64,000 nt of DNA from an uncultured Erythrobacter sp. (GTDB lineage: Bacteria; Pseudomonadota; Alphaproteobacteria; Sphingomonadales; Sphingomonadaceae): positions 248,001-312,000 of the forward strand of contig NZ_CANMZM010000002.1 of assembly GCF_947502395.1 (NCBI RefSeq), given 5' to 3'. Below are positions 16,639 through 26,181 of this stretch, in pieces; position 1 is the stretch's first letter, and each line of letters begins with the position of its first letter. The notes beneath the pieces are model-generated. The model made no database searches. It was not told the origin of the DNA and saw nothing but the letters and a program-made list of their open reading frames with translations. Both the position numbers and the translations under genes were made by a program.

Positions 16639-19600
16639 TTAGAATTCGTAGCGAACACCAAGTTGGATGCGCCATATGCTGTTCGAAATGGAAGTGAACC
16701 CATTATCGTCACCGGTCGGATCGTCAATCAAAACGAGGTCCCCTTCGTCAAAGTTGTCGATGACAAGGAGACCCGTATCGTCGAACTCAAGATCGGTCAA
16801 AGTCACACGACCATCGAATCCTCCGAAGCCACCGCGTTGGTTCCCATCGCTTCCCAAAAGGTTCAGGAAATTGTCGATATCAGCAAAGACTTCGAGCCGA
16901 TCATCCTTTATCCCAGTCAGGCTGCCGATAAACGGAAGCTCTTGGCTAAATCGCAGATCCATGTCGAAGAACCAGGGATTGCGGCAAGAGTTGCGCTCGA
17001 TGATCTCACCTGGCGTGAAATCACAATTGATATTCGTAGCCAAGGTCGGATCGGTTCCGTTCAAGACAGAGATTAACCGAGTTACTGCGGCCGGATCGCT
17101 ATTTGGCGAAAGCAGCGGGTCATCGACGCCGGTCGGGACGTATAGGAGCAAATTATTCTCAGCGCTGCTAGAGTCAGTGAAGTCCGGAAAACCGTCATCG
17201 TGCACAAGGCTGTAAGGACGGCCTTCTGCCGCACGGAAGAAAATGCCTAGCCCAGTATCGAACCCGTCAATGAACTCCTCGCGGAAGTTCAGAGCAACCA
17301 CGAAGTTGTGCCGTGTTTCGAAGCCCGATTGTGCGACTGGCAGATTTTGACGATCCACAGCTGGTGTGTTGTCAAAGTTTGAACTTGCCGTCGCTGAACG
17401 AAAAGCGATCGTTTCTTCGCTATCATTGAAAGCATAGCCCATGCTGAGGTTGACACTACCGCCCTCAGTGAAGACCCCTTCACTGAACCGCTTGGAAATA
17501 AGCAGTGAGGCATTGTGGCTGTCGAAGCTTGGTCCGTTGTTGAGTTGAAGGAAATCATCGATGCCGGTGCCAAAACACTCAGGAGTTACGCCAGAGAATG
17601 TCGGTGGAGTATTGTCAACCAACGTTGCATTACAACCTGCGTTGATTGGATCGATTGGGCGAATAATCGGACGTCCATCCGATGCAAAGCCACCAGCACC
17701 CAGCGATGGATCAACAATCTGCGTCAAATCCGTAATGTTCAGCGTATCGTTGAACCTTGTGTAGATGTAATCGAAGTTCAGACGCCAATTACTAAAGAAC
17801 CCCGTCTCAGTACCAAATTCCGAAGCTAGGCCGAAATTGAGGCGAACCGCGGTGGGAATGTCGAAATCAGGAGCGGTTGAATCGACGTCCGCCCCGCCAG
17901 CAGACGCTTCTGCCTCACCAGCATCCAAGACACATTGCGGGATACCGGTGAAGGCACCACCGCTCAGTACGCTTGGCTGACCGCTTACCGGATCAATATT
18001 TAACTGATCGGGCGAACAGGCGTTAGTGGTGCCCAACCCAGTCGTAAAACCAGTGTTGGAGAAAGCGTTCGAAAAGAACACGACCGGATCGCCACCAGTA
18101 AAGATACCAGCACCTGCAGTCAGACGGGTGCCGGAAAAGAACCCGTCGTTATCAAGCTCATAGGTCGCTGCAAAACGAGGAAGGATTACAGGATCAATTG
18201 TGCTGAACGGCACAGCATTGGAGAAACCAAAGCGTTGTGTAAACAGCGGGTTATTAAGCGGTGCATCGCCATCGAAAAGTTGGACACGAACACCAGCACT
18301 TAACGAAAGCTGGTCCGTCGCCTGCCAATCATCCTGAGCGAAGAACGAATAAATTTGACGGGAGAATTGTGCTGCTGCGTTATTGATATCAAAATCAGTA
18401 GCAACATTAATGTCCGCACCGACCGCTGAGCCGTCTACAATCTCATCATTGCTTGGGAACAATTCTGAGCCGCCTGAGATCAGACCAGCTGCAAAATCGT
18501 CGAGATTGTTGAAGAATAACGTGCCCGTTGCGTTGATTGCAAATAGGTTGAACACCTCAAGATCGTTCACTTCGGCACCAATCTTGAAGAAGTGACCAGC
18601 GCCCGCATCGACATTCATAATGAAACGCGCTTGATTGATCTCGCTCTGCAAAGCGTTTGCGGAACGGAAAATGCCGGGGCCTGTCGCCAAAGTTCCATTA
18701 TCGCCAGGACCTTCAACCCCAACTACGAGGCGAACGGTAGGATCATCTGACTGCGCTTCACCGAAACCAAGCGGACCTTGGACATCAGTCACCTCCGCCC
18801 GGCTCAGACGCAGCTCGGTTGAAACCGTATCGCTCCAATCAGCATACCATTGGAAGGAGTAGGTGTCAGAGGTCGTGCCTTCGTCTTCGAAGGAGTTGAG
18901 ACCTCCAAATTGGTCTCCCCCAAAATCGTCCTCGATGTTCGATTCTTCGAGGCGCTGATAGGTTCCTACAATACGGTGATCATCGTTAATCTGCGCGTCG
19001 AGACGACCGAAGTAGCGGATAGAGGTCTCAGCCAATGTCGTTGGGATAGGACCAATATCTTGACCGTAGACGTCATTGGCAATTTGCGAGAACTGGTCGA
19101 ACTGGGCCTGCGTGACGAAATCGAACTCACTCGCAGCGCCCGAACCAGCAGGTCCGCCATTGAAGCCATCGCCCAGATCGGTTTCTTCATAACCAAAGGA
19201 GAAGAACAGGCGATCGGGGATGATCGGACCGTTTAGGGTCACACCCCAACGTTCTTCGCTGTCGGCAACAATCGGTTCGGAGAGACCATTTTCGAAAGTT
19301 ACTTCGTCGGCGGTCAGGCCTGAGTCGAAGTAGGTGTAAAAGGCTGAACCATGAAATTCGTTTGTACCCGCCTTGGTAACGACGTTCACAAGGCAGCCGG
19401 TGAAGTCAGTGTATTCGACGTCGAATGGCGCGAATTCAACAGAGGTTTGCTCGATCACGTCGAAAGGAAGCGGAAGAGAGTTACGTGCTGCAAACGGCGT
19501 ACCGTTTAGACCGAAGACGTCCGATTGGACGATGCCGTCCACTGTGAAAGTGTTGGTCCGGTCGTTGCCGCCCAGACAGGAAATCCGGTCGACCTCATCA

Positions 19601-20115
19601 CTCCGCTCGAGGCTGACACGCGGGTCGATACGGATGATGTCGCGAATGTCGCGGGTGATCGAGGGGAAGGACTCGAGAACCTCGGTGCCAAAGGCTGTTC
19701 CGGGACCGACAGCGACCTGACTCACTTGAGCACGTGCGCCGGTGACTACGATGACGTTGCCAGCATTTTCCGAAGAAAGAGCAAAGTCAAATGACGTGTT
19801 ACCGGAGATGTTCGTGAAGATATTCTCAACCGTCTGACCTTCAAAGCCAGGGGCGGTTACTGTCACCGTGTATGGACCGCCTGGTGCCAGAGCTTCAACA
19901 CGGAAGCCGCCGCCAGAGCCGCTTGTTGTTTCGCGAGTGCTGTTGGTTCTGGTGTCGGTCACTACAACAGATGCACCGGCAATAACGGCACCGGACTCAT
20001 CCGTCACGCTGCCCTCAACGCCCGAGGTGATGGTCTGCGCATAGGCAGGCGTTGCGATGGTGGTTGCAGCGGTCAGACTGACTACGCTAGCTGCCAATAG
20101 ATACTTTAATTTCAT
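16639..20115 (-). CDS. Oar-like TonB-dependent outer-membrane receptor
   Basis: A 1158-residue outer-membrane protein. The signal peptide MKLKYLLAASVVSLTAATT ends near PAYAQ. It is followed by a carboxypeptidase regulatory-like Ig fold (GVEGSVTDESGAVIAGASV, ~30-110), a plug (~140-280, with DRTNTFTVDGIVQSDVFGL) and a 22-strand-type barrel ending in the typical C-terminal Phe (LGVRYEF). This layout is that of Oar proteins, which in Myxococcus and others take part in adhesion, protease export or vesicle traits; the substrate is unknown. The frame continues upstream to 20184, but ATG 20115 precedes the signal peptide and has AAAGGG upstream. The gene is flanked by a terminator on its 3' side and a 270-bp leader region. 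Confidence 0.9.
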   Translation of the reverse strand: MKLKYLLAASVVSLTAATTIATPAYAQTITSGVEGSVTDESGAVIAGASVVVTDTRTNSTRETTSGSGGGFRVEALAPGGPYTVTVTAPGFEGQTVENIFTNISGNTSFDFALSSENAGNVIVVTGARAQVSQVAVGPGTAFGTEVLESFPSITRDIRDIIRIDPRVSLERSDEVDRISCLGGNDRTNTFTVDGIVQSDVFGLNGTPFAARNSLPLPFDVIEQTSVEFAPFDVEYTDFTGCLVNVVTKAGTNEFHGSAFYTYFDSGLTADEVTFENGLSEPIVADSEERWGVTLNGPIIPDRLFFSFGYEETDLGDGFNGGPAGSGAASEFDFVTQAQFDQFSQIANDVYGQDIGPIPTTLAETSIRYFGRLDAQINDDHRIVGTYQRLEESNIEDDFGGDQFGGLNSFEDEGTTSDTYSFQWYADWSDTVSTELRLSRAEVTDVQGPLGFGEAQSDDPTVRLVVGVEGPGDNGTLATGPGIFRSANALQSEINQARFIMNVDAGAGHFFKIGAEVNDLEVFNLFAINATGTLFFNNLDDFAAGLISGGSELFPSNDEIVDGSAVGADINVATDFDINNAAAQFSRQIYSFFAQDDWQATDQLSLSAGVRVQLFDGDAPLNNPLFTQRFGFSNAVPFSTIDPVILPRFAATYELDNDGFFSGTRLTAGAGIFTGGDPVVFFSNAFSNTGFTTGLGTTNACSPDQLNIDPVSGQPSVLSGGAFTGIPQCVLDAGEAEASAGGADVDSTAPDFDIPTAVRLNFGLASEFGTETGFFSNWRLNFDYIYTRFNDTLNITDLTQIVDPSLGAGGFASDGRPIIRPIDPINAGCNATLVDNTPPTFSGVTPECFGTGIDDFLQLNNGPSFDSHNASLLISKRFSEGVFTEGGSVNLSMGYAFNDSEETIAFRSATASSNFDNTPAVDRQNLPVAQSGFETRHNFVVALNFREEFIDGFDTGLGIFFRAAEGRPYSLVHDDGFPDFTDSSSAENNLLLYVPTGVDDPLLSPNSDPAAVTRLISVLNGTDPTLATNINCDFTPGEIIERNSCRNPWFFDMDLRFSQELPFIGSLTGIKDDRLEVFADIDNFLNLLGSDGNQRGGFGGFDGRVTLTDLEFDDTGLLVIDNFDEGDLVLIDDPTGDDNGFTSISNSIWRIQLGVRYEF

Positions 20116-20264
20116 GAGAGGGTGCCCTTTATCACATTCCCGATCGGATACTGGACGCGGCCTTAGGCCACTGAGCGGCTCCATGAGGAGGTTTTAGTGA
20201 CAGGTCTATGACACCCCAATTTCGGGGTCTGGAAAACTATCAGAACGAAATTGCCTAGACGCGC

Positions 20265-20284
20265 AAAAACCCCGGAAATCCGGG
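20265..20284 (-). terminator. Intrinsic terminator downstream of the 2OG-Fe(II) oxygenase gene
   Basis: CCCGG (20271-20275) and CCGGG (20280-20284) form a 5-bp stem with an AAAT loop. On the minus strand it is followed by GTTTTTG. It lies about 100 nt past the stop of the oxygenase gene. The stem is short, so strength is uncertain. Confidence 0.55.
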
Positions 20285-20303
20285 CAACACAACCCTGTGT
20301 TGC
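20284..20303. other. Perfect 8-bp hairpin next to the terminator
   Basis: GCAACACA (20284-20291) is exactly complementary to TGTGTTGC (20296-20303) with loop ACCC. It abuts the CCCGG hairpin, sharing base 20284. On the minus strand it is read just before the terminator, so the two may act as a tandem 3'-end structure. The remaining ~270 bp between the Oar-like gene and the oxygenase stop show no gene. Confidence 0.4.
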
Positions 20304-20383
20304 GCCTATGCCACGCAGGCAGGCTTTTTGCTTTTGCCGCAACTTTCAGCTGGAAGAAGGCGGAATCAGCGAATCAAAGGGGG

Positions 20384-21325
20384 TCAAGCGAGGTTTATCT
20401 CACGCAGTCGCTGCAGCAGAAAATCGTGCGAGCTGATCGGCTTTTCCGGTTTTGCGCCCTCTTGGTCCACGCAGCTATCTAGAGGATCGATCAAAAAATC
20501 GGGCCGGAAATGTAGGAAGAATGGCATCGAGTAGCGAGAGCGCTGTGCACCGGCACCTTTGGGGTTGACCACGCGGTGTGTGGTTGACCGCAAGATACCT
20601 GCCGTGAGCCGCTCCAGCATGTCACCCACATTGATGACAATCGATCCTTCCTCGGCATAGACCGGATGCCATTCGCCCGCCTTCGTCAACAGCTCAAGGC
20701 CAGCTTCTTCAGCACCCAACAGCAAAGTGATCGTGTTAATGTCACCATGAGCTGCGGCACGAATTGCGCCCTCGGGCGCGTCCGGGCCAAGCGGCGGATA
20801 GTGCAAGAGGCGCATCACCGAATTGCCGTCCTCGACCGTGGCCGCAAAGTAGTCCTGCGGGAGGCCCAGATGCAGGGCGATTGCCTGAAGCACGCGAAGG
20901 CCGGTTTCTTCAAAGGCCGCGTAGAGTTCGCTGAAAGTCTCCCGGAACTCGGCAATCTCTGTAGGCCAGATGTTGGGTGCCATGAATTCAGCGAGCGAAT
21001 GGCCTTCAGGCAGATCGCGCCCAATATGCCAGAACTCTTTAAGGTCAAACACGTCGGCATCCTTGGCCTTCTCGGTCCCGAACGGGGTATAACCTCGTGC
21101 GCCACCTTTGCCCGCCAGATGATAGGCCCGCTTTGTTTCTTCTGGGAGAGCGAAGAAAGCCTTTGACGTCTCCTCGGCTCGCTCGATCAGCTCTTGCGGA
21201 ATCCCATGATTGCGCACCACGGCAAAACCATATTCAGCAAAGCTCCGGCCGAGCTCTTCAGCGATATCCTGAGGTGCCTGTGCCAGCGAAACGGAAGCAA
21301 TGTTGGTCGTCGGTGTGTCAGTCAT
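20384..21325 (-). CDS. Isopenicillin-N-synthase-type 2-oxoglutarate/Fe(II) oxygenase
   Basis: A 313-residue non-heme iron oxygenase with the double-stranded beta-helix core. Iron ligands are visible: His193 and Asp195 in AAHGDINTITLL, and His250 in STTHRVV. The 2-oxoglutarate-binding RxS is present in RSRYSMPFF near residue 260. The N-terminal domain has the DIOX_N look (FAVVRNHGIPQELI). Substrates of this subfamily cannot be told from sequence; proteobacterial members include candidates for small-molecule oxidation. ATG 21325 was preferred to GTG 21334. It lies 62 nt downstream of the nucleoside transporter gene on the same strand, so co-expression is possible. Confidence 0.82.
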   Translation of the reverse strand: MTDTPTTNIASVSLAQAPQDIAEELGRSFAEYGFAVVRNHGIPQELIERAEETSKAFFALPEETKRAYHLAGKGGARGYTPFGTEKAKDADVFDLKEFWHIGRDLPEGHSLAEFMAPNIWPTEIAEFRETFSELYAAFEETGLRVLQAIALHLGLPQDYFAATVEDGNSVMRLLHYPPLGPDAPEGAIRAAAHGDINTITLLLGAEEAGLELLTKAGEWHPVYAEEGSIVINVGDMLERLTAGILRSTTHRVVNPKGAGAQRSRYSMPFFLHFRPDFLIDPLDSCVDQEGAKPEKPISSHDFLLQRLREINLA

Positions 21326-21387
21326 GCAGTCCACTTAATGTGGGTACGGCCTGTGTTCCAGTCAGTTCGGCGGAGAAAAGCAAAAAA

Positions 21388-22653
21388 CTAGAACGGCAAA
21401 AACAGGCTCGCCAAAGCTGCGCTCATCAAGTTAGCAAGGCTTCCGGCTGCTAGAGCTTTCAGGCCAAGACGCGCAATCACTGGCCGCTGATTGGGAGCAA
21501 GACCGCCTGTTACTGCCATTTGAATCGCGATAGAGGAGAAGTTGGCAAAGCCGCACAGCGCAAAGGTCAGGATCGAACGGCTGCGTTCTGTCAGTCCCTC
21601 AACCGCGCCCAATTCGATGAATGCCACAAATTCATTGAGGACGATCTTTGTGCCGAACAGTCCACCAGCGATCTGTGCCTGATCCCAATCTGAGATGCCA
21701 ATCAAGAACATGACGGGAGCAAAGACATAGCCAAGCAGCTGCTGAAACGTCACATCAGGATAGCCAAACCAGCCGCCAACCCCGCCAAGCATGCCGTTGG
21801 CCAATGCAACGAGCGCCACAAACACCATGACCATAGCGCCCACGGCAACCGCGAGCTTCACGCCGGTCTGCGTGCCTTGTGCTGCGGCTTCGATGATATT
21901 GGCGGGCTTTTCGCCTTCTTCGAAAGTCTCCGAGACTGTCACCGATTCAAGCTGCTTATCGTGTTCGGCAGCTTCCTCGGGATCGTCAGGCATAATGATC
22001 TTGGCCATCAAGATCCCGCCTGGTGCCGACATGAATGCTGCAGCAAGCAAATACGGCACCGCATCGCTTCCGAGGAAAGAGGCGTATGCGGCAAGGATTG
22101 TCCCAGCAACACCTGCCATACCGACACACATCAATGTGAACAGGCGAGAGGGTGGAAGCGCCGCGAGATAGGGTCGAACGACAAGCGGGCTTTCGGATTG
22201 TCCGACGAAGATATTGGCCGCGCTACCCAATGCTTCGACCTTGCTGATGCCGGTCACCCAACCAATCGCCCCGCCAAGCCAGCGCACCAATCGCTGCATC
22301 ACGCCGAGGTAGTATAGGATCGAAACGAGCGCAGCGAAGAAGACAATGACAGGCAAGGCTGCGATCAGAAATGTGTTGGCAAAGGGATTGGAATCCATCG
22401 GGCCAAACAGGGTCTCGATCCCGCTCACAGAGTAATCCAGCAAAGCAATTACGCCATTGGACAAGAACTGGATCATCACAACGCCAAAATCAGTGCGCAA
22501 GACCAAGAGCGCCATCGCCGCTTGCAAGGCAAACGCCGCGCCCACCACTCGCAGTTTTATCCGGCTCTTCCCTGATGAAAGGACAAAGGCAATGGCGAGA
22601 ATGGCGATGATGCCAAACACGCTAAAGAGCATCGAAGTTGCAGTTTCACTCAC
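21388..22653 (-). CDS. Concentrative nucleoside transporter (CNT/NupC family)
   Basis: A 421-residue inner-membrane transporter with about ten hydrophobic segments. Family hallmarks are ANIFVGQSESPLVVRPYL near residue 150, the gate-like GTKIVLNEFVAF near 330 and CGFANFSSIAIQMAVTGGLAP near 375. Members import nucleosides with Na+ or H+. Start is GTG 22653 with GAGGG upstream. It is divergent from the VUT-family transporter gene; the 182 bp between them should hold both promoters. The next gene on the strand is the 2OG-Fe(II) oxygenase; a link between nucleoside uptake and that enzyme is possible but unproven. Confidence 0.88.
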   Translation of the reverse strand: MSETATSMLFSVFGIIAILAIAFVLSSGKSRIKLRVVGAAFALQAAMALLVLRTDFGVVMIQFLSNGVIALLDYSVSGIETLFGPMDSNPFANTFLIAALPVIVFFAALVSILYYLGVMQRLVRWLGGAIGWVTGISKVEALGSAANIFVGQSESPLVVRPYLAALPPSRLFTLMCVGMAGVAGTILAAYASFLGSDAVPYLLAAAFMSAPGGILMAKIIMPDDPEEAAEHDKQLESVTVSETFEEGEKPANIIEAAAQGTQTGVKLAVAVGAMVMVFVALVALANGMLGGVGGWFGYPDVTFQQLLGYVFAPVMFLIGISDWDQAQIAGGLFGTKIVLNEFVAFIELGAVEGLTERSRSILTFALCGFANFSSIAIQMAVTGGLAPNQRPVIARLGLKALAAGSLANLMSAALASLFLPF

Positions 22654-22835
22654 GTAAGGCCCTCAACAGCAGGCCATTCGCTGGCGCGACAGCCTGCCTT
22701 CTTTTTGTATAATCTGATCCAATCGCGGGGTGGCAGGTCAAACGCTGCTTCGCAAGAGGTCTGACACAGCCCCCCGTTGACAGCTTTGCCAGCAGCGCTT
22801 TTCTTTTGGCAAGCCCTCGCCTAGCGATAAGCCGC

Positions 22836-23555
22836 ATGAATGACACCGCAAGCCAAGCACCCGCCACATCTGCTGAGACAGCAAGCCCACCGGGCATTTC
22901 CATGCCTTTGGGACTGTTCGTTTTCACGCTGCTCTATGGCGGGATGACCGTTCTTGCTGGCGTGCTTGCCTACAAACAGGTGCAGTTATGGCCGACCGAT
23001 CTTGCGGTGGAATCGGGCATTTTCGCCTTCCTCCTGCTGGTGGTTATCTCGAGCACTCTGGCTCAGCTCTATGGCAAGCAGATGGCGCAAAGGATTGTGT
23101 GGTGGGGGTTTCTTCCACTGCTTATCGCATCGGTCCTGATGCAGTTGGTGCTAAACCTCCCCGCCTCACCTGAAATGCTGGAAGGACGCGCAGAAGATCT
23201 CGCCGCATTCGAGCAGGTGCACTCGACCGTGTGGCGCGTTTGGGCTGCGGGACCGGCAGCCTACATCGTTTCACTGCTACTCAACATCTGGATCTTTGAC
23301 CGGTTAAAGGGCTCTGGCGAGGCAAGCACGATTGGCCTGATGGTGCGCGGCGCATTAGCCTCGGCTCTGAGCCAAGCGCTCGACTCAGTGATATTCATCA
23401 CGCTCGCTTTTTATGGCCTCTTCCCGATTATGAACCTTCTGATCGGACAGGTCATCGCCAAGGTCGCGCTCAGCATCGTTCTGGTGCCGTTTCTAATCAC
23501 GTTTGGGGTTAAAGCGGCTCAATGGCTGGACGCTAGGAAAAGCGGGCAAAGCTAA
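22836..23555 (+). CDS. Queuosine precursor transporter, VUT/YhhQ family
   Basis: A 239-residue membrane protein with six or so spans. LALDSVIFITLAFYGLFP-like sequence near residue 190 (SQALDSVIFITLAFYG) and the preceding basic-glycine helix are typical of the VUT (YhhQ) family, which imports the queuosine precursors preQ0/preQ1. The N-terminal 30 residues are hydrophilic. MNDTASQ at 22836 was taken as start; an in-frame codon at 22806 would add ten residues. Its stop overlaps by 4 nt the convergent small membrane gene. No que genes are in the window and no convincing preQ1 riboswitch was found upstream. Confidence 0.75.
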   Translation: MNDTASQAPATSAETASPPGISMPLGLFVFTLLYGGMTVLAGVLAYKQVQLWPTDLAVESGIFAFLLLVVISSTLAQLYGKQMAQRIVWWGFLPLLIASVLMQLVLNLPASPEMLEGRAEDLAAFEQVHSTVWRVWAAGPAAYIVSLLLNIWIFDRLKGSGEASTIGLMVRGALASALSQALDSVIFITLAFYGLFPIMNLLIGQVIAKVALSIVLVPFLITFGVKAAQWLDARKSGQS

Positions 23556-23891
23556 CCCTTGGGCTGATCGCTGCGGATCAGGTGATACTCGTTACGGTTC
23601 AAAAATTCACCACCGTCGAATCGCACATCCTTGCGGGTAACGAATGCTGCTTCACCGATTTCATAAGTCACACGGATGTCTGCGGGGCGATTGTCGTCAC
23701 TGCCTTTGCCTTGGATGACCAGAACGAGGCCGCCAAACATAGGCGAGACTCACCCCCACCATAATCCATGCAAACGCCCGCCGCTCAAGCCCACGGCGGA
23801 AGAAATAGAGAAGCGCCATAAGCGGACAGGCCATTGTCAATCCGATCAATGCGGATCGCCAATTCATAACCAGAACTTCAATGCCTTCCAT
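23552..23891 (-). pseudogene. Small two-span membrane protein gene split by an apparent +1 frameshift
   Basis: Two minus-strand frames appear to be halves of one gene. The first starts at ATG 23891 (AAAGGG upstream) and encodes MEGIEVLVMNWRSALIG, then a membrane helix (LTMACPLMALLYFF), basic residues and the beginning of a second helix, FAWIMVGVSLAY, before drifting into WRPRSGHPRQRQ and a stop at 23697. The second frame, open from ATG 23740 to 23552, supplies FGGLVLVIQGKG, which completes that helix, and a soluble tail. Skipping one nt near 23738 would give a ~112-residue protein with two spans. Possible explanations are a sequencing error, a true decay mutation, +1 frameshifting, or coupled translation of two peptides. 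No function recognised. Confidence 0.5.
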
Positions 23892-23997
23892 ACTCACCCT
23901 TTACAGCTGTCTGTGGCCGAATCAGAAGCGCCTTGCATTCGATAAGACTGAGGGGTGGATGACACTTTTGCGGCTTTTGAGCCGTGGTCTGGATCAC

Positions 23998-25773
23998 TTA
24001 GTGCGTGCGAGCCTCGCCCGCTCCACGTGGAATCCGGATCGAGTCCACGAGGCGGCGCACTTCGAGCGGGGTCTTGGCGGTGAAACTTGCAACGCCAATC
24101 GCGACCGCAAAATTGATCGCCATACCGATCACCCCAATACCTTCGGGCGAGATGCCAAACAGCCAGCTGTCCGCCGTATTTGCCGCCGGGTTCATCAGCT
24201 TGAAGTATGCGATGTAGCTAAAGGTGAAGCCGAGGCCAGAGACCATCCCAGCAACAGCGCCTTCCTTATTCATTCCTTTGAAGAAGATGCCCATAAAGAT
24301 CGCTGGGAAGAGGCTCGCTGCGGCAAGGCCAAAGGCGAACGCCACAACCTGCGCCACCCATCCTGGAGGATAGATGCCGAGGTAACCCGCCACCACGATG
24401 GCTGCGGTGGCCGCAACGCGTGCTGCCAAAAGCTCGCCCTTGGCCGAGATGTTGGGCGTAAAAGTGGACTTAAGAAGGTCATGGCTGACCGAGCTTGAAA
24501 TGACGAGCAAGAGGCCTGCTGCTGTCGACAGAGCGGCGGCAAGACCACCAGCTGCCATCAAAGCAACCACCCAGCCCGGCAGATTTGCGATCTGCGGATT
24601 GGCCAAGACCAGCGTGTCGCGGTCTACGTAAACCTCGTTGGCGCTCTCTGCGTTCGGTGTGTTGGAGATCACTCGCTCTCCCGCTGGGCCACGCTGACCT
24701 GTAAACTCAGGCTTGCCCTCAAAGGCAACACCAGGGCGATATTGCATCACACCGTCGCCGTTCTTGTCCTGCCAAGCATAGAGCCCTGCATCTTCCCACG
24801 CGGTGAAGAAGCTCTCGACTTGGGCATATTCAACATCGTCAACCTTATTGATGAGGTTGTACATGCCGAACGCGCCAACAGCCGGTGCAATGGTGTAGAG
24901 CGCGGCGATGAAAACCAGCGCCCAGCCAGCGGACTTGCGGGCATCGGAAGCCTTAGGCACGGTGAAGAAGCGCACAATCACGTGAGGCAGGCCAGCGGTG
25001 CCGACCATCAGTGCCAGAGTGATGCAGAACACATCGATCATGCTTTTGGAGCCATCGGTGTAAGCATTAAAGCCCAACTGGACGAGCACATTATCGAGCT
25101 TCTCAAGCACATAGGTGCCCGATCCATCGTTAAGCTGTGACCCCAGACCCAATTGCGGGATGGGGTTATCCGTCAGATAAAAGCTCAAGAAGAAAGCTGG
25201 CACTGTGTAAGCGAAGATCAGCACGCAATATTGCGCGACCTGCGTGTAGGTGATGCCCTTCATCCCGCCCATCACCGCGTAGATGAAGACGATGCCCATA
25301 CCAATGATCACACCCATGGTGATCTCAACTTGCAAAAACTGCGAGAAGACGATCCCCACACCGCGCATTTGCCCTGCGATATAGGTGAAGCTGATGAAGA
25401 TAAGGCAGATGACCGCTACAACGCGCGCAGCTTTGGAATAGTATCTGGTGCCGATAAAGTCGGGCACGGTGAACTGCCCAAATTTGCGCAGGTAAGGGGC
25501 AAGCAGCAGCGCCAAAAGCACATAACCGCCGGTCCACCCCATCAGGTAAACCGAGCCATCATATCCGGCAAATGCCAGAATACCTGCCATTGAAAGGAAG
25601 CTGGCAGCACTCATCCAGTCGGCAGCTGTTGCCATACCATTGACGACAGGATTAACCCCGCCGCCGGCAACGTAAAAGTCTTTCGTGGAACCAGCCCGCG
25701 ACCAGATCGCAATACCGATATAAAGCGCAAAACTTAGCGCAACGAAGATGTAAACAAGGGTTTGCGTTTCCAA
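23998..25773 (-). CDS. Sodium:solute symporter, VC_2705 subfamily (ActP-like)
   Basis: A 591-residue SSS-family transporter with about 13 spans. Family markers include DFYVAGGGVNPVVNGMATAA at ~33-52, GYVLLALLLAPYLRKFGQFT near 84 and GGLAAALSTAAGLLLVISSS near 400. A long hydrophilic insertion (about 300-375, rich in Asp/Asn/Glu) lies between two membrane segments, as in the VC_2705 subfamily. These transporters are thought to carry short carboxylates such as acetate with Na+. They are paired with a DUF4212 small subunit, as here, 13 nt upstream. The exact substrate is not known. Confidence 0.88.
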   Translation of the reverse strand: METQTLVYIFVALSFALYIGIAIWSRAGSTKDFYVAGGGVNPVVNGMATAADWMSAASFLSMAGILAFAGYDGSVYLMGWTGGYVLLALLLAPYLRKFGQFTVPDFIGTRYYSKAARVVAVICLIFISFTYIAGQMRGVGIVFSQFLQVEITMGVIIGMGIVFIYAVMGGMKGITYTQVAQYCVLIFAYTVPAFFLSFYLTDNPIPQLGLGSQLNDGSGTYVLEKLDNVLVQLGFNAYTDGSKSMIDVFCITLALMVGTAGLPHVIVRFFTVPKASDARKSAGWALVFIAALYTIAPAVGAFGMYNLINKVDDVEYAQVESFFTAWEDAGLYAWQDKNGDGVMQYRPGVAFEGKPEFTGQRGPAGERVISNTPNAESANEVYVDRDTLVLANPQIANLPGWVVALMAAGGLAAALSTAAGLLLVISSSVSHDLLKSTFTPNISAKGELLAARVAATAAIVVAGYLGIYPPGWVAQVVAFAFGLAAASLFPAIFMGIFFKGMNKEGAVAGMVSGLGFTFSYIAYFKLMNPAANTADSWLFGISPEGIGVIGMAINFAVAIGVASFTAKTPLEVRRLVDSIRIPRGAGEARTH

Positions 25774-25786
25774 CTTTCAGCCCCCC

Positions 25787-26095
25787 TCAATCATCAAGAT
25801 CATATTTGCGTTCGATCTGCCTCATGCGCACGGCATAAAAGGCGATGAGCACTATAAAGATGTAGATCGAACCCTGCTGTGCAAACCAGAAGCCGAGCGG
25901 GTATCCACCTAAACTGAATTGATCGAGGAAGTCGCGAAACAGGATACCGCAGCCAAAGGATGCTGCGAACCAGACCACCAAGAGGCTGCACAACAGGCGC
26001 GTGTTCTCTCGCCAATAGGCTTTTTCGGTCGCGGTGGTTTCGTCCCCGACATGGTCAGCATCCCCGTGATCCGCTGTCGAAACAGGATCGTCCAT
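25787..26095 (-). CDS. DUF4212 small subunit of solute:sodium symporter
   Basis: A 102-residue membrane protein with two hydrophobic segments: LLCSLLVVWFAASFGCGILF and FWFAQQGSIYIFIVLIAFYA. Between them lies the family signature FRDFLDQFSLGGYPLGFWFAQQ. The C-terminus RQIERKYDLDD is also typical. The family (TIGR03647) is the small partner of VC_2705-type symporters. It is first in the two-gene operon and starts at ATG 26095. The ~86 bp upstream carry the promoter region and a small TCTGCC/GGCAGA hairpin (26144-26158). Confidence 0.88.
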   Translation of the reverse strand: MDDPVSTADHGDADHVGDETTATEKAYWRENTRLLCSLLVVWFAASFGCGILFRDFLDQFSLGGYPLGFWFAQQGSIYIFIVLIAFYAVRMRQIERKYDLDD

Positions 26096-26181
26096 TCCTC
26101 ACCCCTCATCCTGCTTGCCAAACGTGGAGAATCCACGAAGCACTCTGCCTAGGGCAGAATCGGGTTGTCAGATAGGGGATT

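Noticed and set aside
22654..22835. Possible preQ1 riboswitch before the queuosine-precursor transporter
   Set aside because: No P1 stem with the expected loop and A-rich tail could be drawn; AGAGG and CCCCC segments do not pair properly.
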